64,000 bases of DNA from Brevibacillus parabrevis. Its GTDB lineage: Bacteria > Bacillota > Bacilli > Brevibacillales > Brevibacillaceae. The stretch covers positions 1 to 64,000 of the forward strand of contig NZ_RHHV01000013.1 in assembly GCF_003710905.1 (NCBI RefSeq), read 5' to 3'. The notes below the pieces were generated by a model. The model was not told the origin of the DNA, ran no database searches, and saw only the letters and a program-made list of their open reading frames with translations. The position numbers and the translations under genes were made by a program. The number at the start of each line of letters is the position of its first letter. Within the stretch, counting starts at the first letter, position 1. Below are positions 8,437 through 17,732 of the stretch, piece by piece.

Positions 8437-8462
8437 GCCAGTCCCCTTGATCGGGTCTTATC
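8437..8462 (-). promoter_or_regulatory. CRISPR-repeat-like hairpin in the cas6 5' leader
   Basis: On the - strand AAGACCCGATCAAGGGGACTG matches the core of the array repeats (AAGACCCGA, then a few loop bases, then AGGGGACTG) with a shortened loop. It is followed at once by GCAAGGAGG, the ribosome-binding site of cas6. The CCC/GGGG stem is kept and the handle is lost after ACTG. It is a candidate Cas6 binding or cleavage site in the cas6 message. Confidence 0.65.
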
Positions 8463-8522
8463 TGGATAAATTCGGGATTGCTTCTAACTTTCCTCCATGC
8501 ATCAACGGCAAAAAACGCCTCC

Positions 8523-11500
8523 TCACAAGGAAAAAAGGCGCTTCTCGCTTTCAGGGACAATGGCTGCTTTCGTCCAGATTTCGTGCATTTTTTCGAATAA
8601 CACTCCTCTTGCTCGCAAATCGCAAGGGACTTCCATGTAACTGCCAGTAGCAGTCATGTACAGACCCGCACGGTCCACTCGCCACCCCAGCAACTGTTCT
8701 ACCGCATGCGCATACAGTTGAAGCTGAGGTGTGTATGTTTCGACAATTCGTTTGGCCTGTGCCGCATTTTTGTACTTGTGCGTTTTGAAATCCACGATGG
8801 TAGCCTTGCCGTCTGGCCTTACCCATACCTTGTCCATGACTCCATTCAGCAACAAGGAGCCTTTGTCCTGATCGTCTCCGAACAATCGGATTGCAAACGG
8901 CATTTCACTGTGAAGAGTCTTCGCCCGACGACATTCCTTATGCAGTTCACTCTTCATGTAGGTCGCTACATCATTTTTCACGTGCTCCCAGGCGGTTTCA
9001 TGCGCCTCCCGACTCGTCAGTCCTATCGAAGCCAGTGCCATTTTCAAAAGATGCTCGCAAGCATAATCCAGGTCATGGTCCCCTTGCAAATGCTCCAATA
9101 TCCGATGCAAGACATGGCCCCATTCGTATGCCTGCAAACGGTTGCTTTCGTGACGCCAATAGGAGACAGACTCGTTCCTCTTCTGCTTTTTCTGTTCATC
9201 TGCCAACAGCTCGACCCATTCTGACACGCTCCATATTCGTTGCGAAAAGCGGTTTTTCCGTGCGGTTACATGCTTCTCACTTGTTGGAGAATCGAGCTTT
9301 TCCATCGCAGTGACTTTCTGCGTCGCACGCAAGAATGGCTCATGCGACATCCCCACCCTTACTTGCAAACTCCAGTCCGGTCTTCGTATCACCTGATCGC
9401 TTGCCCCTTTCCGCAACTCGGGAACAAGAAACGGGAGCCAATCAAACCAATTGGAGCACTCTTCAATGGAAGGCTTATCCGTAAAAGAGGCGGCAGCCCC
9501 AGAGAAAATCAGCTGTTCCTGCGCACGTGTCATGGCAACGTACAGCAATCTCTTTTGTTCGTCAATCACGGCTTTGCGCTCGTCTTCGCAAGCACGAATA
9601 TAGCCGAGTGTAGGGAGCCACTCTTTGACGTCCTGATGATAATGCTGATTGGCCAAGCCCCAATCGCGACTGAAATGCAGCCTCCCGATTCCTTTTGTGT
9701 ACCGATGGGAAAGGTCAGGGACAAACACAATCGGAAACTCTAACCCTTTCGCTGCATGAATGGTCATGATTTTGACTTTGCCGTGCGCATTCTCTTTTTG
9801 TTGGGTATCCTCCTTATCGTCCCCTTCACGAAGCCGCTGCCACCAGAGTAGCAAATCCGAGAGATGAAACTCCCCTCGCTTCTCCAGCTCATCTGCCAAA
9901 GTGATTACTGGGGCAAAATCCGGAAAGCCCAATTGCTCCGCCAGTCCTTCCTCATACAAGAGCATATGGAGCCAATCAGCCAGTCCTGCTACTTTATGAA
10001 GGCTTCTTGCTCTCAGCAATATTCTTTTTGCCTCCCGCAAACACTTTCGGTCTTCTGCTGAACAACTGATGTCTTCATTTTCCATGAAGTTCAAAAAGCC
10101 TTGCCTCAGTCCAGCTTGCTCTGCCACCCTCCACAAGCCATGCTCAGACAAGCCAACAAGCGGCCCGCGCAGAAAACCGAGCAATGCAATGTCATCCTCC
10201 ACATTTTCCACCAAGCGAACCAGGTGATAAAGATCGTGGACAGCCTGTCGCTTCCAGTACCCATTTCCTGCATGCACGACATATGGGATCTCCAGTTCCT
10301 CCAAAGCTTGCTGATATTTGGCTAGATGAGTCCGCGTCTGTAACAGGATGGCAACATCTCCCCATAATGCAGGACCTAATTCATTGATACGCTGAGCCAC
10401 TAACCGTGCTTCTGCTTCCCGAGGATCACAGTCCTCCTCCAATGCAGGGATCAATACTTCCACAACTGGTTGATTGGATGAACGGGACTCAGACAACCCT
10501 GAGACGATCTCACCGTCCCCGAACAATTGTCTGGTCATTTCTGCAAAAAACGCCACCAAGGAAGGAGCAGAACGAAAATTCTCCCGCATGGAAATGTACG
10601 CATCACTGTCTCCCAGCTGTTTGCGCATCTGTTCAAATCCGCTTACATCTGCCCCGCGAAATCGGTAAATGGATTGCCTTGCATCTCCGACCATGAACAA
10701 AGATGCTGTACTGTCGCTTCCTGCTTCAAGCTGCTCCAGAATCTGCTGTTGAATCGGGCTGGTATCCTGGTATTCATCAACCAAGACATGCGTATACATC
10801 ATGCCATATTTTTCGCGCAGTTCTTTATGATCGTGAAGCAACATATACGCTTTTCTCTGCAAATCGGCAAAGTCGCACCAGCCATAAATTTCTTTCAGCA
10901 TGCGATAAGCTTGATCTGTCCTCTCCATCCAGGCAAACAAGCTTTCACGGAAGCGTGCCGTTTGATCCGTCAAAAGCTCTCTCCAAAGCTGATCCTTTTT
11001 CCATACAGACAGTTTCCCAAAACAATCTTTGACTTCCTTAGAAACATTTCTTGTCACTTCACCGAACAAACTGTGCAGGCATTTTTCCGCCTGCAAGCAC
11101 ACCGTTTCCTCTTTTGACGCTCTTGAATGAGGGCGCTGCCAGCCTAATCGGGTATAGACCTGCCAGGCCGCCAAGATTTTTTCCATTCGTGCCAGCGTTC
11201 CTGATGCTTTAACTGCACTTCCCTCGGAAATGGTATGGAGTTGCCTCATGATCGTTTGTATTTCCTCCTGGCACTTTCTTACCTCATCGGCCAATCGCGC
11301 TTCTGTTTTTGCCTGAAGCGCATCCAGGCTATACGAAGTCTCCCGCCAATGTTCATAAAAAGCGAGAAACAAATCCAGTGCCGTTTTTGGGCCACATTGT
11401 TCCACCCAATGGATCAGCTCATCGGAATTGCCGCTGTATAATTCCCGTTCGATCGTTTCACGCAAAAATGAATGGGATGTAGACTCATCCAGCATGGCAA

Positions 11501-11807
11501 ACGCCGGGTCTACATCTGCCAGCAGCGGGTTATCCCTGACAATCCTGCCGCAAAAGCGATGAAAAGTAAGGACCGTTACGTCTGTCTTTCCCAGCTTGCG
11601 ATCTATTCGCTCTTTCATCTCGTTAGCCGCTTGATCTGAAAACGTCAGGGCCAGTATCCGTTCCGGCGCGATACCAATGTGGTCAATCAGGTGTTGTACG
11701 CGTGCAGTCAATACCCGCGTCTTTCCAGCCCCCGCGCCCGCCGAGACAAGAATCCGGGAACCTTTTGCTTCAACCGCCAGTCGCTGTGACTCCGTCAGCT
11801 TCTCCAT
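8523..11807 (-). CDS. AddA/RexA-like helicase-nuclease in the cas operon
   Basis: A 1094-aa UvrD-type SF1 helicase with a C-terminal RecB-family nuclease. Visible motifs are Walker A AGAGAGKT (residues 23-30), LALTFSDQAANEMKERI, LVDEYQDTSPIQQQ (Walker B), GDARQSIYRFRGAD, MTIHAAKGLEFPIVF and YVAMTRAQEQ. The nuclease core is GVMDKVWV...TIVDFKTHK followed by QLQLYAHAV. It is shorter than a typical AddA (about 1230 aa) and clearly diverged. It starts inside the addB-like end (12-bp overlap), so the two are probably co-translated. AddAB resects DNA ends and, in other systems, supplies fragments for spacer capture. A role in CRISPR adaptation follows from position but is unproven. It could also replace the housekeeping enzyme. 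Confidence 0.88.
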   Translation of the reverse strand: MEKLTESQRLAVEAKGSRILVSAGAGAGKTRVLTARVQHLIDHIGIAPERILALTFSDQAANEMKERIDRKLGKTDVTVLTFHRFCGRIVRDNPLLADVDPAFAMLDESTSHSFLRETIERELYSGNSDELIHWVEQCGPKTALDLFLAFYEHWRETSYSLDALQAKTEARLADEVRKCQEEIQTIMRQLHTISEGSAVKASGTLARMEKILAAWQVYTRLGWQRPHSRASKEETVCLQAEKCLHSLFGEVTRNVSKEVKDCFGKLSVWKKDQLWRELLTDQTARFRESLFAWMERTDQAYRMLKEIYGWCDFADLQRKAYMLLHDHKELREKYGMMYTHVLVDEYQDTSPIQQQILEQLEAGSDSTASLFMVGDARQSIYRFRGADVSGFEQMRKQLGDSDAYISMRENFRSAPSLVAFFAEMTRQLFGDGEIVSGLSESRSSNQPVVEVLIPALEEDCDPREAEARLVAQRINELGPALWGDVAILLQTRTHLAKYQQALEELEIPYVVHAGNGYWKRQAVHDLYHLVRLVENVEDDIALLGFLRGPLVGLSEHGLWRVAEQAGLRQGFLNFMENEDISCSAEDRKCLREAKRILLRARSLHKVAGLADWLHMLLYEEGLAEQLGFPDFAPVITLADELEKRGEFHLSDLLLWWQRLREGDDKEDTQQKENAHGKVKIMTIHAAKGLEFPIVFVPDLSHRYTKGIGRLHFSRDWGLANQHYHQDVKEWLPTLGYIRACEDERKAVIDEQKRLLYVAMTRAQEQLIFSGAAASFTDKPSIEECSNWFDWLPFLVPELRKGASDQVIRRPDWSLQVRVGMSHEPFLRATQKVTAMEKLDSPTSEKHVTARKNRFSQRIWSVSEWVELLADEQKKQKRNESVSYWRHESNRLQAYEWGHVLHRILEHLQGDHDLDYACEHLLKMALASIGLTSREAHETAWEHVKNDVATYMKSELHKECRRAKTLHSEMPFAIRLFGDDQDKGSLLLNGVMDKVWVRPDGKATIVDFKTHKYKNAAQAKRIVETYTPQLQLYAHAVEQLLGWRVDRAGLYMTATGSYMEVPCDLRARGVLFEKMHEIWTKAAIVPESEKRLFSL

Positions 11808-14551
11808 GTCTTCCCTTCATCCCTTCGACAAACGCTTTGAAATGAACATTGTTTGCACTGCAAAATAGAACGCGGGCGCGGCAAGACATCTCCCGAAGCC
11901 ATCGCTTCCCTCAACTGGAAAAGCTGCTCCACGATACTTGTTTTATAAGCTTCAAATTCCGCTTTCGATGAAAAGACCATGTGCCCACCGCTCCCCTGAT
12001 CTTTTAAAACAGAAAATCTTCCCTCCACTGATTGAGCCTTTTCAGGATCAATGCTCTCAAAGGCAATCAAGTACAATGCCATTTGCAGATCAGAGCCGCA
12101 CTCCATCTCCCGGCTGGTTGGACTTTTCGATAGCTTGTAATCAATAATTTTGAATCTATCGCAAGCAAGTTCAATCCTGTCAATAATCCCCGAAAGGCGC
12201 AATTCTTTTTGATTTTTGCGAATCAGCAAAGGTTCTCCTGTTGAACGGGGGTCCATTTTTTCCAAATGCACTCGTCCAAATCCCCACTCGGCAAGTTGAA
12301 CGATTCCCTCTCTGCTTAACAGTTGATCGCCTTCTTTCAAAAGGAACGATTCCAATTCTTTTTTGAGGCTGCTGCACTGCCCTTCCCATTTTGGACCATG
12401 GAGACAATACTTTCGTTCATACCTTTGCAGTTCCTCGTCCAAATAAACAGCCGCCTGTTGGATAAGCTCATCGACAGCATTAAGCTGTTCCCCAACCAGC
12501 AGTCTAAGAACATGATGGATGATGCTCCCGATATCTGTTGGCAGCAATCTTTCATGACGTACTACTTCTTCTCTTACTGCTAACACACGACTGGCAAAGT
12601 AAGCAAATGGACATTTGGCGTAATCATCTATTCCTGTCACACTGATCGGTACACGCTCGTCAAAAAAACGTGGGGCGACCGTGCTTTTTGTTTTGAAACT
12701 GTTTTTCTTCGTAATCTTGTTGAATTTTGGCTTATCACTTTTGCCCTCGACGTACTGCCAATCTGCTTCTCCAAAACGTTCTTTCAAATAATCGGCTGGA
12801 ACTGTCAGACGCCCACGCTCTCCTCGCAAAGGCATGGACAGGATGACCTCCCGTTGACCAGACATCACCGCTAGGTCATACAGCCGATCATTTTCTTGAC
12901 GTTGCTCACTAGCGGAGGGTAGCTTCACATTCGTGATTGATCGGTCCTGCTCAACTAATTGCCAAATCCAGTGTGGAGTATATGACTGTGGCCAAATGCC
13001 ATCAGCCAACCCGGCAATATATGTACAAGCAAATTTTGCCCCAGAGATTTGATCCGCCAGAAGGACATGAACTCCTTCCCCCTTCGTATCACAAGGCAGC
13101 TGATGAAAGGCCATTCGTTGACGCAGCCATTTCATCACTCGTTCCAGACTGATCAATCTTCCCTGTTCCTCACCGGGAACACTCAGGGCAATTTCCCGAC
13201 GTGTTCGGAAAATACTCCGAATTGTTTCGTACTCCATACTCTGGATGGCGCTTCGTTTTCCTTTTCTCATCCACTTTTCGTCTTGATCGATCCGCTCTAA
13301 CATGCTAGTGAGATGATTCTCCCACGTTTCATCATCTGCTAAAGCTCGAAGACGCCGTCTTAACCAGAAAAGAAATTTGACCCACTTTTGAGCATAGCTT
13401 TCAGACGCTTGAACAAGCTGGCTCTCTCCGGCTTCTGTCAAATAGTGATTGCGGAGCCGACTTCGTGCTGCTTGCCCCTTGAACAAAGCAAGCCATCGGG
13501 AAAACTCCGCAGCAACGCCCGATTCTTTGATGACAGCCCGTCCCCAGGCGACTTCTGCATCCGACATGCCTGCCATCTTGGAACATAAACTGGTACAAAT
13601 CAGCAGGTGCGTGCGTTTCCAGTCGGTTCTCTTCAGCTCCATTACTGCCAAAAGCCGCTTCGTCACTGACAAATTCAACAAAGAGCTGCTTCCCGCTTCT
13701 TTTACCTGCACACCTTTCGCTCGCAGTTCGCGCTTCGCCACTGTAAGGTAACCATCATTTGGGCAAACAACAGCGATTTCCTCTGCCAAAAAGCCTTCGT
13801 TAAGCTGCTGAATAATATCTTCGCTTATTTTTTGCATTTCATCATAGACATTCATTCCCACTAAACACCTAAAAGACTTGCTCGTGTTGCTTGCTATATG
13901 TGGTGAGGTGAAAATGACTTCCGCGGGCAGTCTGGAGATGGATTCCAACATGCCTGCAATTTCAGGCAACTCGGGAAAATCCCCTTCTACAATGACAAGC
14001 TCCGTCGACAAATCAGCTACTGTATATGGCTCTTTCAAGTATTCACTTGCCATGTCCATCAGTTGTCCGGCTTCCTTGTAAGACACGGAACGATTTTCCA
14101 CGAGTGTAACGTAAGCTTCATAGACAAGACCGAGTTCTGCCAGAACAGGCAGGGCGACGCTTCTCAAGATAGAGCGCCAGTTCTCTTGGGGACGTTTTTC
14201 CAAATCCTCCATCCACAAGGCAACAGACTTAACCATTCCTGCATGACGCAAGCTATTCTTTAGCAGAGGAATTTTCCCCTCTTCTTCAAGCCGCAGCATG
14301 ACTGTCTCTACCAGATCCTCCCGCATTGGCTGGTCGATTCGAACGTACGAATGCCCATTTTGTTGCATAATACGATCCACCAGCTGATGCAGCGTCAGCC
14401 ACTGGATTCCGATATACCCGCCTGTCGCCTGTAGCAGTTCTTGTTTTCTTTGCTGGATGAATACAGAGTGGCTTCCGATAAAAACGACGCTTTTCCGTTC
14501 CCGCACAGCTTTTTCCAGTACAGCAATGCTATTTTGCTCAGTAAATGTCAT
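11795..14551 (-). CDS. AddB/RexB-like nuclease subunit in the cas operon
   Basis: About 918 aa with the AddB layout: an N-terminal helicase-like fold and a C-terminal PD-(D/E)XK nuclease with an iron-sulphur staple. The usual AddB Walker A is missing (the N-terminus reads KSVVFIGSHSVFIQQRKQEL), so the helicase half is probably structural. The nuclease shows IDRIELACDRFKIIDYKLSK and LQMALYLIAF. The four staple cysteines are one in DYAKCPFAYF and three in QCKQCSFQSVC. ATG 14551, after GGAG and eight bases, is preferred over upstream starts at 14578 and 14617. It overlaps the cas4 end by 14 bp. Tight coupling to cas4 and to the AddA-like gene suggests one complex. Confidence 0.86.
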   Translation of the reverse strand: MTFTEQNSIAVLEKAVRERKSVVFIGSHSVFIQQRKQELLQATGGYIGIQWLTLHQLVDRIMQQNGHSYVRIDQPMREDLVETVMLRLEEEGKIPLLKNSLRHAGMVKSVALWMEDLEKRPQENWRSILRSVALPVLAELGLVYEAYVTLVENRSVSYKEAGQLMDMASEYLKEPYTVADLSTELVIVEGDFPELPEIAGMLESISRLPAEVIFTSPHIASNTSKSFRCLVGMNVYDEMQKISEDIIQQLNEGFLAEEIAVVCPNDGYLTVAKRELRAKGVQVKEAGSSSLLNLSVTKRLLAVMELKRTDWKRTHLLICTSLCSKMAGMSDAEVAWGRAVIKESGVAAEFSRWLALFKGQAARSRLRNHYLTEAGESQLVQASESYAQKWVKFLFWLRRRLRALADDETWENHLTSMLERIDQDEKWMRKGKRSAIQSMEYETIRSIFRTRREIALSVPGEEQGRLISLERVMKWLRQRMAFHQLPCDTKGEGVHVLLADQISGAKFACTYIAGLADGIWPQSYTPHWIWQLVEQDRSITNVKLPSASEQRQENDRLYDLAVMSGQREVILSMPLRGERGRLTVPADYLKERFGEADWQYVEGKSDKPKFNKITKKNSFKTKSTVAPRFFDERVPISVTGIDDYAKCPFAYFASRVLAVREEVVRHERLLPTDIGSIIHHVLRLLVGEQLNAVDELIQQAAVYLDEELQRYERKYCLHGPKWEGQCSSLKKELESFLLKEGDQLLSREGIVQLAEWGFGRVHLEKMDPRSTGEPLLIRKNQKELRLSGIIDRIELACDRFKIIDYKLSKSPTSREMECGSDLQMALYLIAFESIDPEKAQSVEGRFSVLKDQGSGGHMVFSSKAEFEAYKTSIVEQLFQLREAMASGDVLPRPRSILQCKQCSFQSVCRRDEGKTWRS

Positions 14552-15164
14552 TGCAATATCTCCGGTACTCACAATCATGACAGCGTGCCCGCGAGGTTGG
14601 TTCGGGGAACGCCTCACTCTCCAGCATGCGGCGAATGACGGTCAGGCTGTCCTGGACATGTTTGCGCATAGCATCATTTATTTTCACAGGATGTACCGTT
14701 TTCGTAGGAATTTGATAAATAATCGCTTCCTGAACAGGGACTTGAAAATGCTCCTCCAGCAACATGGCATACGCGGTTGCCTGATACTTGGCATTTGTAA
14801 AAATACGATTTTCCGTGTATTTAAATTCCACAGGAATATAGTGGGTCATCCCTTTTTTCTGATAAGCAATCGTCAAATCGAGCTTGCCATACAAGCCGAG
14901 AGATTCACTCTTCAATTGCAGGTGAAACAATCGCTCTCCTTCTGTCAGCCCATACGAGCGATACCCTCTTCGCTTTTCGAGACGATCCAACTCAATGTGC
15001 TCGGCTACACCGTGATTCATTTTGTAGGACACTGGTCGGGGAACTGGCATCACATAAAAATAATAAGGAATGCGCGCGCAATACAAGTGTTGCTTCAAAT
15101 CAGTGACATTCAACTCCAACCCGTCATGGGAAGTGCGGCTCTCAGAGAAAGTGGACGTTTTCAA
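14538..15164 (-). CDS. cas4: Cas4 nuclease
   Basis: A 208-aa RecB-like nuclease that trims prespacers and checks their PAM with Cas1-Cas2. Motifs: first cluster cysteine in QHLYCARIPYYF, GKLDLTI, the catalytic PVEFKY (E-x-K), QATAYAMLL and the terminal cysteines CHDCEYRRYC for the [4Fe-4S] cluster. The start is probably TTG at 15164, preceded by AGGTG and overlapping the cas2 end by 23 bp. It lies between cas2 and the AddB-like gene, which has a related nuclease fold with the same kind of cysteine staple. Confidence 0.95.
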   Translation of the reverse strand: MKTSTFSESRTSHDGLELNVTDLKQHLYCARIPYYFYVMPVPRPVSYKMNHGVAEHIELDRLEKRRGYRSYGLTEGERLFHLQLKSESLGLYGKLDLTIAYQKKGMTHYIPVEFKYTENRIFTNAKYQATAYAMLLEEHFQVPVQEAIIYQIPTKTVHPVKINDAMRKHVQDSLTVIRRMLESEAFPEPTSRARCHDCEYRRYCNDIY

Positions 15165-15396
15165 TTTCTTTCACCTGCTTTATATCTTTTTCGCACATCG
15201 GGTACATCTGAATGTTTCCCACGTCTACGCCAAGAATCTTTTTCAAAAGTAAAAACAATTCTTGCATCCGGTTGAGCGAAAGCTCCCCCTTGAAAGCACT
15301 GTACTGCACGCGGTATAAGCCATAGTCTTTGCAGGCATTGGCTACTCTGTTCCGGACTTTATCATCTTGCACGTCGTAGATCACAAGTAGATGCAT
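15142..15396 (-). CDS. cas2: Cas2
   Basis: An 84-aa ferredoxin-fold protein forming the dimer at the centre of the Cas1-Cas2 integrase. The sequence begins MHLLVIYDVQDDKVRNRVAN, with the conserved Asp after the first strand, and continues GLYRVQYSAFKGELS, typical of Cas2. ATG 15396 has GGAG nine bases upstream inside the cas1 end; an in-frame TTG three codons earlier is less likely. cas1 stops five bases before it. Confidence 0.96.
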   Translation of the reverse strand: MHLLVIYDVQDDKVRNRVANACKDYGLYRVQYSAFKGELSLNRMQELFLLLKKILGVDVGNIQMYPMCEKDIKQVKEIENVHFL

Positions 15397-15398
15397 CG

Positions 15399-16415
15399 CT
15401 ACCAACTCCAGACAAACGGCCTGTACTCTCGCTCGCCTCTGAAATAAGTAGCCAGATGGTAAGCTTGCCTCTGAATGATCGTCTTTAGTTGATATTTCTT
15501 CCCTTCATACCTGTCCTTGCTCTCCAAACGCTCCCGAATTTCTTGCGCAATTACCCGTCGGCTTTCCACATGCAGAGCCTCTTCCTCCATTTTGGGCGCA
15601 AATCCTTTGGTAAACATGGAGAGCACCGTTCTATCAACGACGGGTTGGCGAAATTCCTCCATAAAGTCAAGAACAAAGGAAGGTCTGCCAGACCGATCAA
15701 CATGAAGAAAACCTGCACACTCCTCCAGTCCTGCCAAGAGAACGGCCTTCGAGATTTCGTTTTTCAAACAACCATATCCATAGTTCAAGGCAAGATTCAC
15801 GGGATCACTCGCTCCCCGATGTTCCCTCCCCTGAAAGCCAAGATCAGGATGTACTAAGCACTTCACAACTTCCCAATAAGCAAATGCAGCACGTCCCTCT
15901 ACGGACATTAGCGTTCCGCGAACCTCATCAACACTTGCTCCCTTTATTTCCTCCAATTCATCCAGCTTGTGCTCCAAATTGGAGATGGCTGTTTGAAACA
16001 TCGCTTGCAAATTCTCATTTTTGTCTCTCCGATTTTTCGCCCAATATTTAACGAGACTGGCTTGAGCCCGTATTTTTGCCCGAACAAAATGCTTGCTGAC
16101 TTTCACACCACGCTCATCATTGTACGCCTGTATTTGTGCCCTTCTTGTAGCCACCGTCGCTTGCAAGAAAGGAGAGACTACTTTGGCAAAAGGTTCCCCT
16201 CTGTTGGACAAAAAATGTATATGTATACCGTTTTCAATGCACTTTTCAACCACATCCGACGAAATCGAAACACCTTTGGAAGAGATCACAACATCATCCA
16301 CTTGAAAAAAGGGAATCTCCTGCACAACTTTCTTTTCCCTGTCCCGAATCACTAGCCGTTCACTGGTCTTACGCAAGGCGTATCCGTATTCATCAATTAC
16401 TACCTGCACAAACAT
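15399..16415 (-). CDS. cas1: Cas1 integrase
   Basis: The catalytic subunit of spacer integration, about 338 aa. It opens with QVVIDEYGYALRKTSERLVI, the usual Cas1 N-terminal strand pattern. Metal-binding residues are seen as E in LMSVEGRAAFAYWE, H in GFLHVDRSGRPS and D/E in FVLDFMEEFRQPVVD. The frame is open upstream to 16583, but homology starts only at ATG 16415. GTG 16409, with GGGGGTGG six bases before it, is an equally good start. First gene of the leftward cas operon; a terminator at 16484-16527 separates it from array 2. Confidence 0.96.
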   Translation of the reverse strand: MFVQVVIDEYGYALRKTSERLVIRDREKKVVQEIPFFQVDDVVISSKGVSISSDVVEKCIENGIHIHFLSNRGEPFAKVVSPFLQATVATRRAQIQAYNDERGVKVSKHFVRAKIRAQASLVKYWAKNRRDKNENLQAMFQTAISNLEHKLDELEEIKGASVDEVRGTLMSVEGRAAFAYWEVVKCLVHPDLGFQGREHRGASDPVNLALNYGYGCLKNEISKAVLLAGLEECAGFLHVDRSGRPSFVLDFMEEFRQPVVDRTVLSMFTKGFAPKMEEEALHVESRRVIAQEIRERLESKDRYEGKKYQLKTIIQRQAYHLATYFRGEREYRPFVWSW

Positions 16416-16483
16416 CCACCCCCATTTAGCATTTAGTAGGATAGATTCAGTCTCGTCCGAAAATTGATGGAGTAAACGGCATC

Positions 16484-16527
16484 TGAGAAAAACAAAAACT
16501 CTCTGCATGAGTAAAGGCAGAGAGTTT
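16484..16527 (-). terminator. Intrinsic terminator between array 2 and cas1
   Basis: On the - strand AAACTCTCTGC and GCAGAGAGTTT form an 11-bp stem with a 10-nt loop, followed by TTTGTTTTTCTC. It should stop the array 2 transcript about 70 bp before cas1, so the cas operon needs its own promoter in 16416-16483. None is clear there. Confidence 0.85.
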
Positions 16528-16876
16528 AATGTTGGGAGAGTGCTGATAGTTATGAGATGCTGATTTTTTGAGAAGCGATTCATGCATATCGGTTTATACA
16601 GATTGCTCAGGTATTGGGGAAGGCGCGATCAAAAGATAAGGGAGTGGTTTTACGGTTTATTGGCGTGCAATTTAGACAATTCCCTCGTTGATCAGCGTAA
16701 AGGTCGGGCAAAAACTAAATGTACTTGAGGCAACCGCTCGACTTCGAGTCGGGGTCTCTAGGGTTTCGGGTTTTTCATGCAATCGGAAAAAAGAACTGGT
16801 TGGACATATGATCGAGCAGTGCTTCAGTCTCCTCGGCACTTGGCACTCGGCTGCTGCTACGCTTATCAGTCTATCG

Positions 16877-17501
16877 GTTTTAGTTTTCTTGTTTTTTGGG
16901 TCTGTAATGTAACGATACTGCCCACTGCTGCGGCGGATCGAGGAACACGGTTTCAGTCCCCTTGCTTTTCGGGTCTGTAATGTAACCAGTAAATCTAAAA
17001 TATTTGATAATAAACGATTCAAGTTTCAGTCCCCTTGCTTTTCGGGTCTGTAATGTAACTTCTTACTCGCCATAGTAGCCGAATACCTCCCTAGCTGTTT
17101 CAGTCCCCTTGCTTTTCGGGTCTGTAATGTAACAGAACTCCAGTGTTCCCTAGAGTCCTCATCCTCACCGGTTTCAGTCCCCTTGCTTTTCGGGTCTGTA
17201 ATGTAACCCGTGTACACCGCGCTGAGTTGGACCTCAACTACATGTTTCAGTCCCCTTGCTTTTCGGGTCTGTAATGTAACAATTCCGGCGCGGAGTTTCA
17301 TCGGTGTCGGCAAGAAAAGTTTCAGTCCCCTTGCTTTTCGGGTCTGTAATGTAACGAGACAGTTCCCCAGTTTGCAGTTGCAATCGGAAAGGTTTCAGTC
17401 CCCTTGCTTTTCGGGTCTGTAATGTAACGGCATTTCTCTGATATTGTTAAACTAACCACAGGGGGTTTCAGTCCCCTTGCTTTTCGGGTCTGTAATGTAA
17501 C
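16877..17501 (-). CRISPR. CRISPR array 2 (8 intact repeats plus one decayed)
   Basis: Intact 37-nt repeats start at 16950, 17023, 17097, 17171, 17244, 17319, 17392 and 17465. Compared with array 1 the middle reads CTTGCTTTTCGGGTCTG. The copy at 16877-16913 is full length but carries six changes, all C to T on the + strand, at the leader-distal end. Weaker repeat-like traces lie further left (about 16747-16783 and 16818-16854), as expected for an ageing trailer. Spacers are 36-38 nt. The leader is on the right, so it is transcribed leftwards towards the terminator at 16484-16527. Confidence 0.97.
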
Positions 17502-17710
17502 CGACCTCGGTTAACGCAAACGAATCAACTTCTACCAAGGGTTGTCTTAATCTCAACACTAACAAGAGATCGTTCTTTTTTCGAGGATTGATTTCCTGTT
17601 AAAAAATCCAGCCTATCCTCGAAAGTCTACATTTGAGTACCCCATATCGTCTATTTTCCCCCGCCAGAGGATAACCATTCTCTCTCCTGTCTATAATAAA
17701 ACATTGCTCT
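17502..17710 (-). promoter_or_regulatory. Leader of CRISPR array 2
   Basis: Starts CGACCTCGG after the last repeat, as in array 1. Inverted repeat TTTTCGAGGAT (17578-17588) and ATCCTCGAAAG (17615-17625), left arm 77 bp from the repeat. The - strand between the arms reads TTAACA where leaders 3 and 4 have TTGACA. The block CTATAATAAAACATT at about 17691-17705 is shared with leaders 3 and 4. Confidence 0.8.
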
Positions 17711-17732
17711 ACTTTCAGCTATAGGTTTATGA

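Noticed and set aside
8523..11807. AddA-like gene as a second pcrA/uvrD helicase
   Set aside because: It carries the C-terminal DFKTHK nuclease motif and is paired with an AddB-like gene; pcrA at 52567 has neither.
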